Assembly (NCBI RefSeq): GCF_014779655.1
Contig: NZ_JACXYX010000024.1
Location: forward strand, 1-51,457
Length of the DNA stretch: 51,457 nt
Direction: 5' to 3'
From: Nocardioides ganghwensis
GTDB taxonomy: Bacteria > Actinomycetota > Actinomycetes > Propionibacteriales > Nocardioidaceae
Shown here: one piece after another, positions 1 through 10,311 of the stretch
Layout of the letters: each line of letters starts with the position of its first letter
Numbering within the stretch: the first letter of the stretch is position 1
The notes under the pieces: generated by a model
The model's input: the letters and a program-made list of their open reading frames with translations, nothing else
What the model was told of the DNA's origin: nothing
Databases searched by the model: none
Made by a program: the position numbers and the translations under genes

Positions 1-122
1 GGGGCCTCCCACAACTGTTGGATAGGCCGAGCAGGCCAGCCCTACTCGGTAACCCACGACCATTTGTGAGTGGGGCCCCGGCCTGCAACCCCCAGTAGTC
101 CTGAGCGGTCACTCCATACCGT
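1..122. other. Intergenic stretch at window edge
   Basis: No convincing coding sequence was found here. It lies downstream of the minus-strand symporter gene and contains short GC-rich inverted segments that could serve as its transcription end, but no clear hairpin followed by T residues is visible. What lies beyond the window edge is unknown. Confidence 0.4.
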
Positions 123-1856
123 CTAGCGCGCCGGCGCGTTGCCCGGGATGTCGTCCGGGTCGCCGTACGGAGACGTGTGCGAGGCGTGCTCCGAGAGGTC
201 CTTCTGCACCCGCGGGTCGTCGGCGTCGGCGAAGTAGTCGAACGGGATCGTCTCGTCGCGACCGTTGGACACGTTCGCCGCCCGCAGGGCGAGGGTCAGC
301 ACGGTCGCGACGACCACGTTGATGACGAACGCCGTCATCGCGATGTAGCCCATCTCGCCGATGCCCGGGATGTTGTCCAGCGAGCCGCCGAACGCCTTGC
401 CGGTGACCGGGTTCTTGACGTTGTAGGCCCCGACGGTCCCGTAGACCATGCCGACCGCCCAGCCGACGAGCAGCCCGTAGCGGTGGAACCAGCGGGTGAA
501 CAGGCTGAACACGATCACCGGGAACGTCTGGAGCATCCAGATGCCGCCGAGGAGCTGGAAGTTGATCGCGTTCTGCTTGTCGAGCGTCAGCACGAAGACC
601 AGCGCGAACGCCTTCACCAGCAGCGACATCAGCTTGGAGACCTTGGCCTCCTGCGCCGGGGTCGCGTCCTTCTTGAGCCACTCCTTGTAGATGTTGCGGC
701 TGAACGTGTTGGCCGCGGCGATGGACATGATCGCGGCCGGCACGAGCGCGCCGATCGCGATCGCGGCGAAGGCCACGCCGGCGAACCACGCAGGGAACAT
801 GTCCTCGAACAGCTGTGGGATCACCAGCTGCGCGTTGGGCTCGCCGTCCAGGCCGATCGGCTGCGTCCCCGCGGCGATCGCGACCCAGCCGAGCAGCGCC
901 AGCAGGCCGAGCACGAAGGAGTACGCCGGCAGGATCGCGGCGTTGCGCCGGATGGTGTTGCGCGAGTTCGACGACAGCGACGCGGTGATCGAGTGCGGGT
1001 ACATGAACAGCGCGAGCGCGGAGCCCAGGGCCAACGTGGCGTACGCCCAGCCCTGGCCGGCGCCGGGGATGAACGACCCGGTGGGACCGCCGGTCGCCTC
1101 GTTGGTGGCCGCCATCTTGTCCTCGGCCGCACCGAAGATCGCGTCCCAGCCGCCGACCTGGCCGGGCAGGTAGACGATCGCGACGATGATCACGAGGTAG
1201 ATGAGGATGTCCTTGACGAACGCGATCACCGCGGGCGCGCGCAGGCCGCTGGAGTAGGTGTAGGCCGCGAGCAGCGCGAAGGCGATGAACAGCGGTGCGT
1301 CCTTGGCGACGATGTTGTCGCCGCCGCCGAGGCCGGCGACCTCGAGCACCGCCTGGATGCCGACGAGCTGGAGCGCGATGTAGGGCATCGTCGCGACGAA
1401 CCCGGTGACCGCGACGGCGAGAGACAGCCCGCGGTCGTCGTAGCGGCCGCGCACGAAGTCGGCCGTCGTGACGTAGCCGTGGCGGTGGCTCACCGACCAC
1501 AGCCGCGCCATGAAGATGAAGATGATCGGGTAGAGCACGATCGTGTAGGGCACGGCGAAGAACCCCGCCACGGCGCCGGTCGCGAACATCGCCGCCGGCA
1601 CCGCGACGAACGTGTACGCGGTGTAGAGGTCGCCGCCGAGCAGGAACCACGTGATCCAGGTGCCGAACTTCCGGCCGCCCAGACCCCACTCCTCGAGGGA
1701 CTCCAGCGACTCGGCGCGCTTGAAGCGGGTGGCCATGAAGCCGGCGACGGTCACGAGTGCGAACAGCGCGATGAGCACCGACAGCGCGACGCCGTTGATG
1801 CCGGTGTCGGCCGCGAGCACGGTGGGCGCGACAGCGGGAGGGACGGTGGGGGTCAT
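123..1856 (-). CDS. Sodium:solute symporter (SSS family), probable monocarboxylate uptake
   Basis: This is a 577-residue membrane protein with about 13 hydrophobic helices, the usual SSS size. Near the N-terminus are the GLGGRKFGTW and LLGGDLYTAYTF segments typical of the family, followed by the YVTTADFVRGRYDDR loop seen in acetate/pyruvate-type transporters (ActP/MctC relatives). It would import a small organic solute with Na+. Its ATG overlaps the stop of the upstream DUF3311 gene by 4 nt (ATGA). DUF3311 plus SSS is a recurrent actinobacterial pair, which supports a functional unit. The substrate cannot be read from sequence; monocarboxylate is an inference from the subfamily. Confidence 0.9.
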   Translation of the reverse strand: MTPTVPPAVAPTVLAADTGINGVALSVLIALFALVTVAGFMATRFKRAESLESLEEWGLGGRKFGTWITWFLLGGDLYTAYTFVAVPAAMFATGAVAGFFAVPYTIVLYPIIFIFMARLWSVSHRHGYVTTADFVRGRYDDRGLSLAVAVTGFVATMPYIALQLVGIQAVLEVAGLGGGDNIVAKDAPLFIAFALLAAYTYSSGLRAPAVIAFVKDILIYLVIIVAIVYLPGQVGGWDAIFGAAEDKMAATNEATGGPTGSFIPGAGQGWAYATLALGSALALFMYPHSITASLSSNSRNTIRRNAAILPAYSFVLGLLALLGWVAIAAGTQPIGLDGEPNAQLVIPQLFEDMFPAWFAGVAFAAIAIGALVPAAIMSIAAANTFSRNIYKEWLKKDATPAQEAKVSKLMSLLVKAFALVFVLTLDKQNAINFQLLGGIWMLQTFPVIVFSLFTRWFHRYGLLVGWAVGMVYGTVGAYNVKNPVTGKAFGGSLDNIPGIGEMGYIAMTAFVINVVVATVLTLALRAANVSNGRDETIPFDYFADADDPRVQKDLSEHASHTSPYGDPDDIPGNAPAR

Positions 1857-2140
1857 CGGTCCTCACCCACCTTGTGGGTGGTCTTGCCGCGGGCCGACAG
1901 GGTCAGCTTGTAGGCCGTCCACGTCAGCGCCGAGCAGATGAAGACCCACAGGAACTGGTACCAGAAGAAGAACGGGAAGCCGAGGAGCGTCGGCTCGACC
2001 CTCGTGTAGTGCGGCACCCAGAGGAGCACGACGATGGGGATGAGGAGCAGGACGGCGGCGAGCGCCATCTTGCCCTTGTCGGTCGGGGGGACGCCCGGGT
2101 CTTCAGGGCGCGACTGTGGAGGTGTGTTCCCGGAATTCAC
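1853..2140 (-). CDS. DUF3311 small membrane protein, symporter partner
   Basis: This 95-residue protein has two predicted transmembrane helices, an N-terminal LAAVLLLIPIVVLLWVP and a second containing FWYQFLWVFICSALTW, with a polar tail. This matches the DUF3311 family usually encoded just before SSS symporters. I chose the GTG at 2140 because a TAGGGT -10 element lies 7 nt upstream, giving a leaderless transcript. An internal ATG (MALAAV) about 24 codons later is the alternative. It overlaps the symporter start by 4 nt, so the two should be co-translated. It may be an accessory or stability subunit of the transporter, but no function is proven for the family. Confidence 0.85.
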   Translation of the reverse strand: MNSGNTPPQSRPEDPGVPPTDKGKMALAAVLLLIPIVVLLWVPHYTRVEPTLLGFPFFFWYQFLWVFICSALTWTAYKLTLSARGKTTHKVGEDR

Positions 2141-2238
2141 CCGCGAGACCCTACCGGCGCGGTGACGGTGGTCACCGCCGTGCGGGTGGGCGCGAGCGGG
2201 TGGCGTACGACGAGCGGTCGGTCTGGCGAGACGAGCGG

Positions 2239-2664
2239 TCAGCCGAGCAGCTCGTCCGCCGCGCTCGCGCTCGAGTCGCGCAGGAAGGTCGAGCAGCGCT
2301 CCCACTCCGCGGTCTCGCCGATCGCGCGTGCGGCCAGCGCGAGGAGGGCGAGCGAGCGCAGGAAGCCGCGGTTGGGCTCGTGCTCCCACGGCACCGGGCC
2401 GTGGCCCTTCCAGCCGTTGCGACGCAGCTGGTCGAGCGAGCGGTGGTAGCCGACGCGGGCGTAGGCGTAGACGGTCACGTCGTCCGCGCCGGCCTCCTGC
2501 GCCTGGGCGGCCATCGCGGCCCAGGCGGCGGGCGACTCCGGGTGGCGGCGTACGACCGCTGCGGGGGAGTCGCCACCGGCGAGCTCGGCGTCGGCGGGGT
2601 CGGCGGGGAGGTGGGTGGGCGGGGGACCGGCCATCAGGTCGCCGCCGAAGGGTCCGGAGGTCAT
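2239..2664 (-). CDS. DUF3151 family protein
   Basis: This is a 141-residue cytoplasmic protein without signal or membrane segments. It matches the actinobacterial DUF3151 family in length and in the motifs VVRRHPESPAAWA, DDVTVYAYARVGYHRSLDQLRRNGW and HEPNRGFLRSLALLA. The central part looks like a helical, TPR-like bundle. The ATG at 2664 is preceded by TAGGGT with 6 nt spacing, indicating leaderless expression. Members commonly sit near purA and central metabolic genes, as here, but their biochemical role is unknown. Confidence 0.85.
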   Translation of the reverse strand: MTSGPFGGDLMAGPPPTHLPADPADAELAGGDSPAAVVRRHPESPAAWAAMAAQAQEAGADDVTVYAYARVGYHRSLDQLRRNGWKGHGPVPWEHEPNRGFLRSLALLALAARAIGETAEWERCSTFLRDSSASAADELLG

Positions 2665-2701
2665 GGGCCAACCCTAGGTGGGGGTCCGCCACACTTCGGT
2701 C

Positions 2702-3166
2702 ATGGCCCAGACCTTCACCACCGAGATCCAGGCGCGCTACCGCGACATCAACCTCGCCGGGCACGTCGACAACGTCGAGGCCGTACGGGTGCTCGACGAG
2801 GCCCGGTACGAGTTCCTGCGGTTCGCGCGGCTGCCGGGCCTGCCCGACGGGGCGACCGGCCTGCTGCACGGGACGGCCGCGGGCGTGTCCGAGCTCGTCG
2901 CCTCGCAGACGATCGAGTACCACGCGGAGATGCGGTTCGTGCCCTACCAGCCGTTCCTCGCCTCGCTGTGGGTGTCGCGGGTCGGCCGGTCGTCGTTCAC
3001 CGTCGCGGCCGAGCTCCGCGTCGAGGCGGGCGGCTGCCCGGCCGCGGTCTGGGAGTGCGTCAACGTCCTGTGGGACCACGGCGCCCAGGCGGCGTGGACC
3101 ATCAGCGAGGCCGTGCGCGCCGACCTCGAGCAGTACGCGGGGGACCCGGTGGCCTTCCGCCGCTGA
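2702..3166 (+). CDS. Acyl-CoA thioesterase, hotdog fold (4HBT-like)
   Basis: The product has 154 residues. The N-terminal segment RYRDINLAGHVDNVEAVRVLDEARYEFL is the hallmark of YbgC/FadM-type single-hotdog thioesterases, with the Asp of RYRDIN in the catalytic position. The middle QTIEYHAEMRFVPYQP forms the second strand set. These enzymes hydrolyse short or aromatic acyl-CoAs in the cytoplasm. The start ATG is separated from the divergent DUF3151 gene by 37 bp. The substrate is unknown. The C-terminal half is slightly shorter than in some relatives but appears complete. Confidence 0.85.
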   Translation: MAQTFTTEIQARYRDINLAGHVDNVEAVRVLDEARYEFLRFARLPGLPDGATGLLHGTAAGVSELVASQTIEYHAEMRFVPYQPFLASLWVSRVGRSSFTVAAELRVEAGGCPAAVWECVNVLWDHGAQAAWTISEAVRADLEQYAGDPVAFRR

Positions 3167-3179
3167 GCGGAGCGGTGGC

Positions 3180-4922
3180 TCAGGACCCGCCGGCGGGCGG
3201 GGTGAGGAGGCGGCGCACCCTGTCCGGCCCGAGCGCCAGCACGAGCGTCGGCAGTCGCGGGCCGCGGTCGGCGTCCACCAGCAGGTTGTAGAGCAGTCGG
3301 AAGAAGTCCTTCTGGTCGGCCTTGACCTGGTCGGTCGGGGCGTCGTCGAAGCCGAGGCCCCGGGCGACCTTGGGCACGCCGTAGACGACCGACGTCACGG
3401 CGTCGAGGTCGCCGTCGTCGGGCAGGCGGTCGAGGAAGATGCGCAACCACAGCTCCTCGTCCTCGCTCAGCGAGGACAGCCGCTCGGCGTCGGGCGTCTC
3501 GCGCACCGTGGTGCGCTCGGCGGCGGGCACGTGCTCGGCCGTCCACTGCATGGCCTTGGACAGCCGCGGCTCGAGGTCGGCGACCGAGTCGTGCGGGAAG
3601 CCGGACGACTCGATGATCCGGGAGATGAGCTCGGCCGAGCCGGCCGTCACGTCGGCGACGGAGGACAGGGCGCGGAAGGGGACCGGCACCGCCGGGGTGG
3701 GGAGCCGGCCGGCGGACGCCGTCTCCGAGGAGCGGTGCCAGGCGAGCGTGGCGACGTCGGACTTGGCGGGGTCCGCGGCCTTGCGGCCCAGCGCGTCCCA
3801 CTCGTCGTAGAGGCGGACCACGGAGGGGCCGAAGTCGATGTCGAAGGCCTGCGTCGGCGCGCGCCGGACGTAGAGCCAGCGCAGCATCGGCGACTCGAGG
3901 ATGCGCAGCGCGTCGGTGGCGGTCGGCACGCCGCCGGCCGAGGAGGACATCTTCTGCACCCCGGCGAACCCCACGAACGCGTAGATCACCCGCGCCGGTG
4001 CGCGCCAGTCGAAGATCGACGACACGATCTCGGTGCCGACGGTGTAGGACGAGCCCGGCGTCATGTGGTCGCGGCCCGCGGGCTCGAAGTTGACCGACTC
4101 GTAGGCCCAGCGCATCGGCCAGTCGACCTTCCACACGAGCTTGCCGTCGGTGTCGGTGGACAGGTCGGTCGTGCCCTCGAAGCCGCACGAGGAACAGGTG
4201 TAGCCCAGCGTCGTCGTGGCGTCGTCGTACGCCGTGGTGGTGACGGTGTCGCGCCCGCACTCGCGGCAGTAGGGGCGGTAGGGGAAGCGGGCGATCGCGT
4301 CGGCGGACGAGGCCGCGGTCGGGTCGCCCTCCTCGTCGTCCTCGTTGGCGACCGAGTCGGCGAGGTCGGCGGCCTCCTGGGCGGAGGCGTCCTCGCCGGC
4401 CGTGACCTTCTTGGTGCGGTGCTTGGCGAGCACGGCCTCGATCTCGTCGCGGCGCGAGACCGCGAGCAGCACCTGGTCGCGGTAGGCGCCGGAGGTGTAC
4501 ATCTCGGTCTGGGAGATCTCCTCCATCTCCACGCCGAGCTCGCGCAGCGACTCCTGCAGGGGCGCCTTGAAGTGCTCGGCCCAGCTGACGTGGCACTCCC
4601 ACGGGTCGGGCACGGCGGTCAGGGGGCGACCGATGTGGTCGGCCCACTCGGCCGGCACCCCGGCCGGCACCTTGCGGAACCGGTCGAAGTCGTCCCACGA
4701 GTGCAGGTGGCGGACCGGCACGCCGCGGCGCCGCAGCTCCTCGGCCACGAAGTGGGGCGTGATGAACTCGCGGAGGTTGCCGAGGTGGATCGGGCCGCTG
4801 GGGGAGGCCCCGGACGCGACGGTCACGAGGTTGCCCTCGCCCGCGTGGCGTACGGCGTCGTCCGCCGCGCGCGTCACCCAGTCGACCGGCTCGCCCTGTC
4901 CCTGTCGTCCACCTCGTGCCAT
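3180..4922 (-). CDS. lysS: Lysyl-tRNA synthetase, class I
   Basis: The enzyme has 580 residues and charges tRNA-Lys. The class I signatures are both visible: the HIGH-type motif in SGPIHLGNLRE near residue 45, and KMSSS in VQKMSSSAGG near residue 325. A zinc-ribbon-like pair of CxxC motifs (CRECG and CSSCG) lies near residues 220-245. This is the archaeal-type class I enzyme, unrelated to the class II LysRS of most bacteria, and is known from several actinobacteria. Start: ATG at 4922 (MARGGRQGQGEP), since upstream in-frame sequence lacks family similarity. It is convergent with the thioesterase gene, with only 13 bp between stops. Confidence 0.95.
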   Translation of the reverse strand: MARGGRQGQGEPVDWVTRAADDAVRHAGEGNLVTVASGASPSGPIHLGNLREFITPHFVAEELRRRGVPVRHLHSWDDFDRFRKVPAGVPAEWADHIGRPLTAVPDPWECHVSWAEHFKAPLQESLRELGVEMEEISQTEMYTSGAYRDQVLLAVSRRDEIEAVLAKHRTKKVTAGEDASAQEAADLADSVANEDDEEGDPTAASSADAIARFPYRPYCRECGRDTVTTTAYDDATTTLGYTCSSCGFEGTTDLSTDTDGKLVWKVDWPMRWAYESVNFEPAGRDHMTPGSSYTVGTEIVSSIFDWRAPARVIYAFVGFAGVQKMSSSAGGVPTATDALRILESPMLRWLYVRRAPTQAFDIDFGPSVVRLYDEWDALGRKAADPAKSDVATLAWHRSSETASAGRLPTPAVPVPFRALSSVADVTAGSAELISRIIESSGFPHDSVADLEPRLSKAMQWTAEHVPAAERTTVRETPDAERLSSLSEDEELWLRIFLDRLPDDGDLDAVTSVVYGVPKVARGLGFDDAPTDQVKADQKDFFRLLYNLLVDADRGPRLPTLVLALGPDRVRRLLTPPAGGS

Positions 4923-5114
4923 GCGCGCAAGGCTATCGGTGGGTTCGCCGATGCCGGTGGTCGGCGCCGGAGCCGTCCCCCGTGGCGGCTCCGACGCCTG
5001 TGCTCCAGTGGAGCTGCCCGGCCGCACACCCCCGCGGCGGCCATGGCGCCCCAGTATCCGCTGGCCGCTCGCTGCCACGCGGGTCATGAGTGCCGGTGAC
5101 ACTAAACTGCCACC

Positions 5115-6101
5115 ATGTCGGGCGACCCCTCCTCCGTGCTCACGGCCCTCGGCCTCGATCGCCGGGCCGAGCGCCTCTACTTCCAGCTCGCCCCGGTCTC
5201 CGGGCACACGGTGGCGGGGGCGGCCCAGCTCGTGCAGACCCGACCCGAGCAGCTCCTGCGCGACATGGCCCCCCTCCTCGAGCGGGGCCTCGTGGTCGTC
5301 AGCGACGACCGGCTCCGGGTGCCGCCGCTCGCGGAGGCAGTCTCCGAGCTCGTGCTGCGCGAGGCCCGCTCGGCGGCCACCTCGGCCACCGTCCTGGCCG
5401 GGCTGTCCAGCGCCGTGCCGCACCTCGTCGCCGCCGCGACCCGTCCGGCCAGGCACGACCTGAGCGAGGTCCAGCCCCTCGACGGTGAGCTGAGCTCCGG
5501 TGGGAACCCGTTGGAGCTGCTGCGCCTCATGCTGCGCACCAGCCGGGGCGACATGCTGTGGCTGCGGCCCGACGCCTGGGCCATGCCGCGCGAGTCCCTC
5601 GTGAGCGAGGTCCTGGCGGAGGCGATCGCGACCGGACGACGGTCCCGGGCGATCTACCCCGTGCGTGCGCTCACCGAGGCGCCGGACGCGCTGCGCACGC
5701 GCGCCCGCCTCGGCGAGCAGGTGCGGGTGATCTCCGAGGTGCCCACCCGCATGTTCATCCTGGGCGAGACCCACGCCGTCCTGCCCGAGCCGCTCGGCTT
5801 CCGCGACGAGCCCCGGGTCCACGTCCGGCAGCGCTCCATCGTCGCCGCCCTGACCTTGTGGTTCGAGTCGCTGTGGACGCGGGCCGCCCCGGTGCCCGAC
5901 CTCGAGGCGGGGGAGGACCCGGACGGTCGCCAGTTCCTCCTCGAGCAGCTCATGGCGGGCGCGACCGACGAGGTGATCGCGCGCAAGCTGGGCATCAGCC
6001 TGCGCACCGTACGCCGCCGGGTCGCCACCCTCATGACCGAGCTGGGCGTCGACACCCGCTTCCAGGCAGGCGTGGAGGCGGTCCGCCGCGGCTGGCTCTG
6101 A
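5115..6101 (+). CDS. Transcriptional regulator with C-terminal LuxR-type helix-turn-helix
   Basis: This is a 328-residue cytoplasmic protein. Residues about 1-75 look like a TrmB/winged-helix-like segment (LGLDRRAERLYFQL, DMAPLLERGLVVV). The middle contains a phospholipase-D/TrmB-like region. The last 55 residues form a LuxR/GerE HTH (ATDEVIARKLGISLRTVRRRVATLMTELGV). This architecture is common for orphan regulators in Streptomyces and Nocardioides. A TAAACT element 6 nt before the ATG suggests a leaderless transcript. The ligand and targets are unknown; the only local candidates are the divergent lysS and the next gene. Confidence 0.8.
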   Translation: MSGDPSSVLTALGLDRRAERLYFQLAPVSGHTVAGAAQLVQTRPEQLLRDMAPLLERGLVVVSDDRLRVPPLAEAVSELVLREARSAATSATVLAGLSSAVPHLVAAATRPARHDLSEVQPLDGELSSGGNPLELLRLMLRTSRGDMLWLRPDAWAMPRESLVSEVLAEAIATGRRSRAIYPVRALTEAPDALRTRARLGEQVRVISEVPTRMFILGETHAVLPEPLGFRDEPRVHVRQRSIVAALTLWFESLWTRAAPVPDLEAGEDPDGRQFLLEQLMAGATDEVIARKLGISLRTVRRRVATLMTELGVDTRFQAGVEAVRRGWL

Positions 6102-6139
6102 GGAGCCCCGGGGTCAGGCAGCGCCCAGGGCAGGATCGC

Positions 6140-7051
6140 TCAGGGCAGGATCATCGAGTACGCCGCACGCTCGAGGCGCCAGCTGCGGCTGCGCTCGGGG
6201 CCGGAGACCTCCCCGTCCGCCGACAGCCAGAACTCGTCGCCGCTCACCTTCACCGACGTGCCACGCATGCTCACGACGTCGTCGCGCTCCTCGTGCTCGC
6301 CCTTGCGGAGCCGGGCCACGTAGCCGAGCTTGGCCACCGGCCTCACGGCGCGACTGATCATCACGTCGAGCAGCCCGTCCTCGGTGTCGGCGTCGGGGTT
6401 GAGCTCGGTGCCGCCGCCCACGTTGCCGCCGTTGCCGATCGCGACCATCAGGACGGGCCGGTCGACGTCGTTGACCACCCTTCCGTCGATCTCGACGCGC
6501 AGTCGCCAGCTCGGGGGGTGGAAGGCGGACAACGCGGCGCCGATGGGATAGCCGAGCTTGCCGAGGTTGAGCCTGCCGACCCCGACCGAGCCGAGCAGGC
6601 CCTTCCACTTCGCGCCCTTGCGGCTGGCCTGCGCGCCGACCCCGACGTGGACGTTGTTGACCACCACGTTGCCGACCTCGTCGACGAGCAGGTCGACACC
6701 GCGCGGCTCCCCGTCGAGGACGAGGCGCGCCGCGTCGGCGACCTCGAGCGGGATGTCGTTGCCGCGGGCGAAGTCGTTGCCGGTGCCCATCGGCAGGAGG
6801 CCGAGGGTGGTGTCGGCGAGCTCGTGGCGCTTGTGGAGCGCCGTGACGACCGCGTGCAGGCTGCCGTCGCCGCCGGCCACCACGACCGTACGCCCGCCAG
6901 CGCGGTGCAGCACGCCGTCGAGCTCGCCAGGGTTGGACGTCTTGGCGACCTCGACGGACGCCTGCTCGCGGAGCACGGCGAGCGCCTCGGCCAGGCGCTC
7001 CTCGTCCGAGGTGCCGGCCTCGGCGTTGGTGATGACCAGCAGGGAGCGCAC
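6140..7051 (-). CDS. Diacylglycerol kinase-like lipid kinase (DAGK catalytic domain)
   Basis: This 303-residue protein contains the nucleotide-binding motif VVAGGDGSLHAVV and the motif LLPMGTGNDFARGNDIP, diagnostic of the DAGK/sphingosine-kinase/YegS fold. It would phosphorylate diacylglycerol or a related lipid with ATP at the membrane surface. I set the start at the GTG at 7051 (RSLLVITNAEAG follows) because TAGCGT lies 7 nt upstream. An in-frame GTG at 7078 would add nine residues. It is divergent from purA with a 170-bp spacer. Its substrate is not settled by sequence. Confidence 0.85.
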   Translation of the reverse strand: MRSLLVITNAEAGTSDEERLAEALAVLREQASVEVAKTSNPGELDGVLHRAGGRTVVVAGGDGSLHAVVTALHKRHELADTTLGLLPMGTGNDFARGNDIPLEVADAARLVLDGEPRGVDLLVDEVGNVVVNNVHVGVGAQASRKGAKWKGLLGSVGVGRLNLGKLGYPIGAALSAFHPPSWRLRVEIDGRVVNDVDRPVLMVAIGNGGNVGGGTELNPDADTEDGLLDVMISRAVRPVAKLGYVARLRKGEHEERDDVVSMRGTSVKVSGDEFWLSADGEVSGPERSRSWRLERAAYSMILP

Positions 7052-7132
7052 GGGCCGAACGCTAGCCCACCGGCCCACAGGAGCGTCCCACCCCTGAGGA
7101 CGCGCGCCAGCGGTCGTACGGTGCCGGTGCGG

Positions 7133-7175
7133 TAGCGTGGCGCCGCAAGAGCCCCGGTGCCTTGTGCCGGGGCTG
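7133..7175 (+). promoter_or_regulatory. purA promoter -10 and leader hairpin
   Basis: TAGCGT at 7133-7138 is a good actinobacterial -10 element and would start a leader of about 75-80 nt before purA. In that leader, AGCCCCGG (7050+100 to 7157) pairs perfectly with CCGGGGCT (7167-7174) around a 9-nt loop. The hairpin could act as an attenuator or RNA-stability element. No T-run follows and no known riboswitch was recognised. Confidence 0.4.
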
Positions 7176-7221
7176 TCGCATTTCCTGGTTCACCTGCCGA
7201 AGAAGACAGAGGAGGGCTGAG

Positions 7222-8501
<1,280 letters not shown>

Positions 8502-8505
<4 letters not shown>

Positions 8506-9770
8506 AGACCCTCGTGATCGGCACCGGCGGCCGTGAGCACGCCCTGGCCCTCGCCCTCTCGCTGGACCCCGCGGTGACCGAGGTGCACGCCGCCCCCGGG
8601 AACCCCGGCATCGGCGAGGTCGCCACGCTCCACCCCGTCGACCTGATGGACGGGGCCGCCGTCGCCGCCCTCGCGACGTCGATCGGCGCGGACCTGGTGG
8701 TCGTGGGTCCCGAGGCCCCGCTGGTCGCCGGCGTGGCGGACCCGGTGCGCGAGGCGGGCATCGCGGTCTTCGGGCCGTCGCGTGCTGCCGCCCGGCTCGA
8801 GGGGTCGAAGGCCTTCTCCAAGGACGTCATGGCCAGCGCCGGGGTCCCGACCGCCGGGTCCCGGACCTGCACGACTCCCGAGGAGGTGGCGGCCGCGCTC
8901 GACGCCTTCGGTGCGCCGTACGTCGTCAAGGACGACGCCCTCGCCGCGGGCAAGGGCGTGGTCGTGACGACCGACCGCGACGCGGCGCTGGCCCACGCGG
9001 CCGGGTGCGAGCGGGTGGTCGTCGAGGAGTTCCTCGACGGGCCCGAGTTCTCCGTCTTCGTCGTCTGCGACGGCATCGTCGGCCGGCCGCTGCTGCCGGC
9101 GCAGGACTTCAAGCGCATCTTCGACGGCGGCCGCGGCCCCAACACGGGCGGTATGGGCTCGTACGCCCCCCTCACCTGGCTGCCCGAGGGTGTCGTCGAC
9201 ACCGTGATGACCGCCGTCGTCGCGCCCACGCTCGCCGAGATGCAGCAGCGCGGCGCTCCCTTCGTCGGCTGCCTCTACGTCGGTCTCGCGCTGACCGAGG
9301 CCGGCCCCAAGGTCATCGAGTTCAACTGCCGCTTCGGCGACCCCGACATCCAGCCCGTGCTCGCGCTGCTCACCTCCCCGCTCGGCGCGCTGCTCCGCGC
9401 GGCGGCCGACGGCGACCTCTCGACCGTCCCCGAGCCGACCTTCGCCGAGGGCGCCGCGGTGTCGGTCGTGATGGCGAGCGCGGGCTATCCCGAAGGCTCC
9501 CGCACCGGCGACGTGGTCATCGGCACCGAGACCCTCGCGGTCGAGGACGACGTCGACGTCATCCACGCCGGCACGGCGCGGACCGACGCGGGCCTGGTGA
9601 CCGCCGGCGGGCGGGTGCTCGCCGTCCGGGCGATCGGCTCGGACGTCGCCGACGCCCGCGCCAAGGCGTACGAGGGCATCTCGTCCATCAGCTTCCCCGG
9701 CGCCCAGTGGCGCCGCGACATCGCCGCCGAGCCGCTCGGGGTCGTCGAGGGCGCTGCGTCGCGTGGCTGA
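8502..9770 (+). CDS. purD: Phosphoribosylamine-glycine ligase (GAR synthetase)
   Basis: This 422-residue ATP-grasp enzyme makes GAR from phosphoribosylamine, glycine and ATP, the second step of purine synthesis. Motifs: VIGTGGREHALALAL at the N-terminus, ALAAGKGVVVTTD in the ATP-grasp domain, GRGPNTGGMGSYAP, and FNCRFGDPDIQPVL near residue 280 with metal-binding Glu/Asn. The start is the GTG overlapping the purA stop by 4 nt. The last codons overlap the following DUF402 gene by 8 nt, making purA-purD-DUF402-purB a tight transcription unit. Confidence 0.98.
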
Positions 9771-10308
9771 GGGCTTCGCGACCGGCTCCTCGATCCGGGT
9801 CCGCGAGGTGCTGCACGGGGCCGAGTGGGCGTCGTGGGACGAGCGGGTGATCAGCGACGACGCGATCCTGGTGAGCGTCAAGGCCGACGGCACGCCGATG
9901 TCCTTCCCCGAGCACCCGGTCCCGCACCCCTGGGGCCATCTCGACGCCTGGCGCGGCACGACGGTGCTCAAGCTGCGGCGCGACGGCGACTGGTACTCCG
10001 TGTGGAGGTTCTTCGACGCCGAGGGCGCCTTCCTCTCCTGGTACGTCAACTTCGAGACGCCGTACGTCCGCACCGACGACGGCGTCGACGTCAACGACCT
10101 CCAGCTCGACATCGTGATCGATCCCGACGGCGGCTGGAGGTGGAAGGACGTCCAGGACCTCGCCCCGTCACTGGCGTCGGGGCGCATCACGCAGGACGAG
10201 CTGCTGGCCGTCCTCGCCGAGGCAGCACACGTCGCCGAGCTGCTCGACCGCGGCGACCGCTGGTGGGCACCGTGGGACGACTGGTCGCCGCAGGATGGGA
10301 GGATCTGA
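9763..10308 (+). CDS. DUF402 family protein
   Basis: This 181-residue protein resembles DUF402/FomD-like domains. The key segments are the WRG(T)TVLKLRRDGDWYSVWRFFD strand pair, then WYVNFETPYVRTDDGVDVNDLQLDIVI and the C-terminal helix. FomD-type relatives hydrolyse cytidylyl-linked compounds using acidic metal ligands, and the DDGVDVNDLQLDIVID cluster would provide such ligands here. The GTG start lies inside the purD coding end, and purB starts 3 nt after its stop. Its function in purine metabolism is unproven; a nucleotide phosphohydrolase role is an inference. Confidence 0.8.
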   Translation: MAEGFATGSSIRVREVLHGAEWASWDERVISDDAILVSVKADGTPMSFPEHPVPHPWGHLDAWRGTTVLKLRRDGDWYSVWRFFDAEGAFLSWYVNFETPYVRTDDGVDVNDLQLDIVIDPDGGWRWKDVQDLAPSLASGRITQDELLAVLAEAAHVAELLDRGDRWWAPWDDWSPQDGRI

Positions 10309-10311
10309 GCC

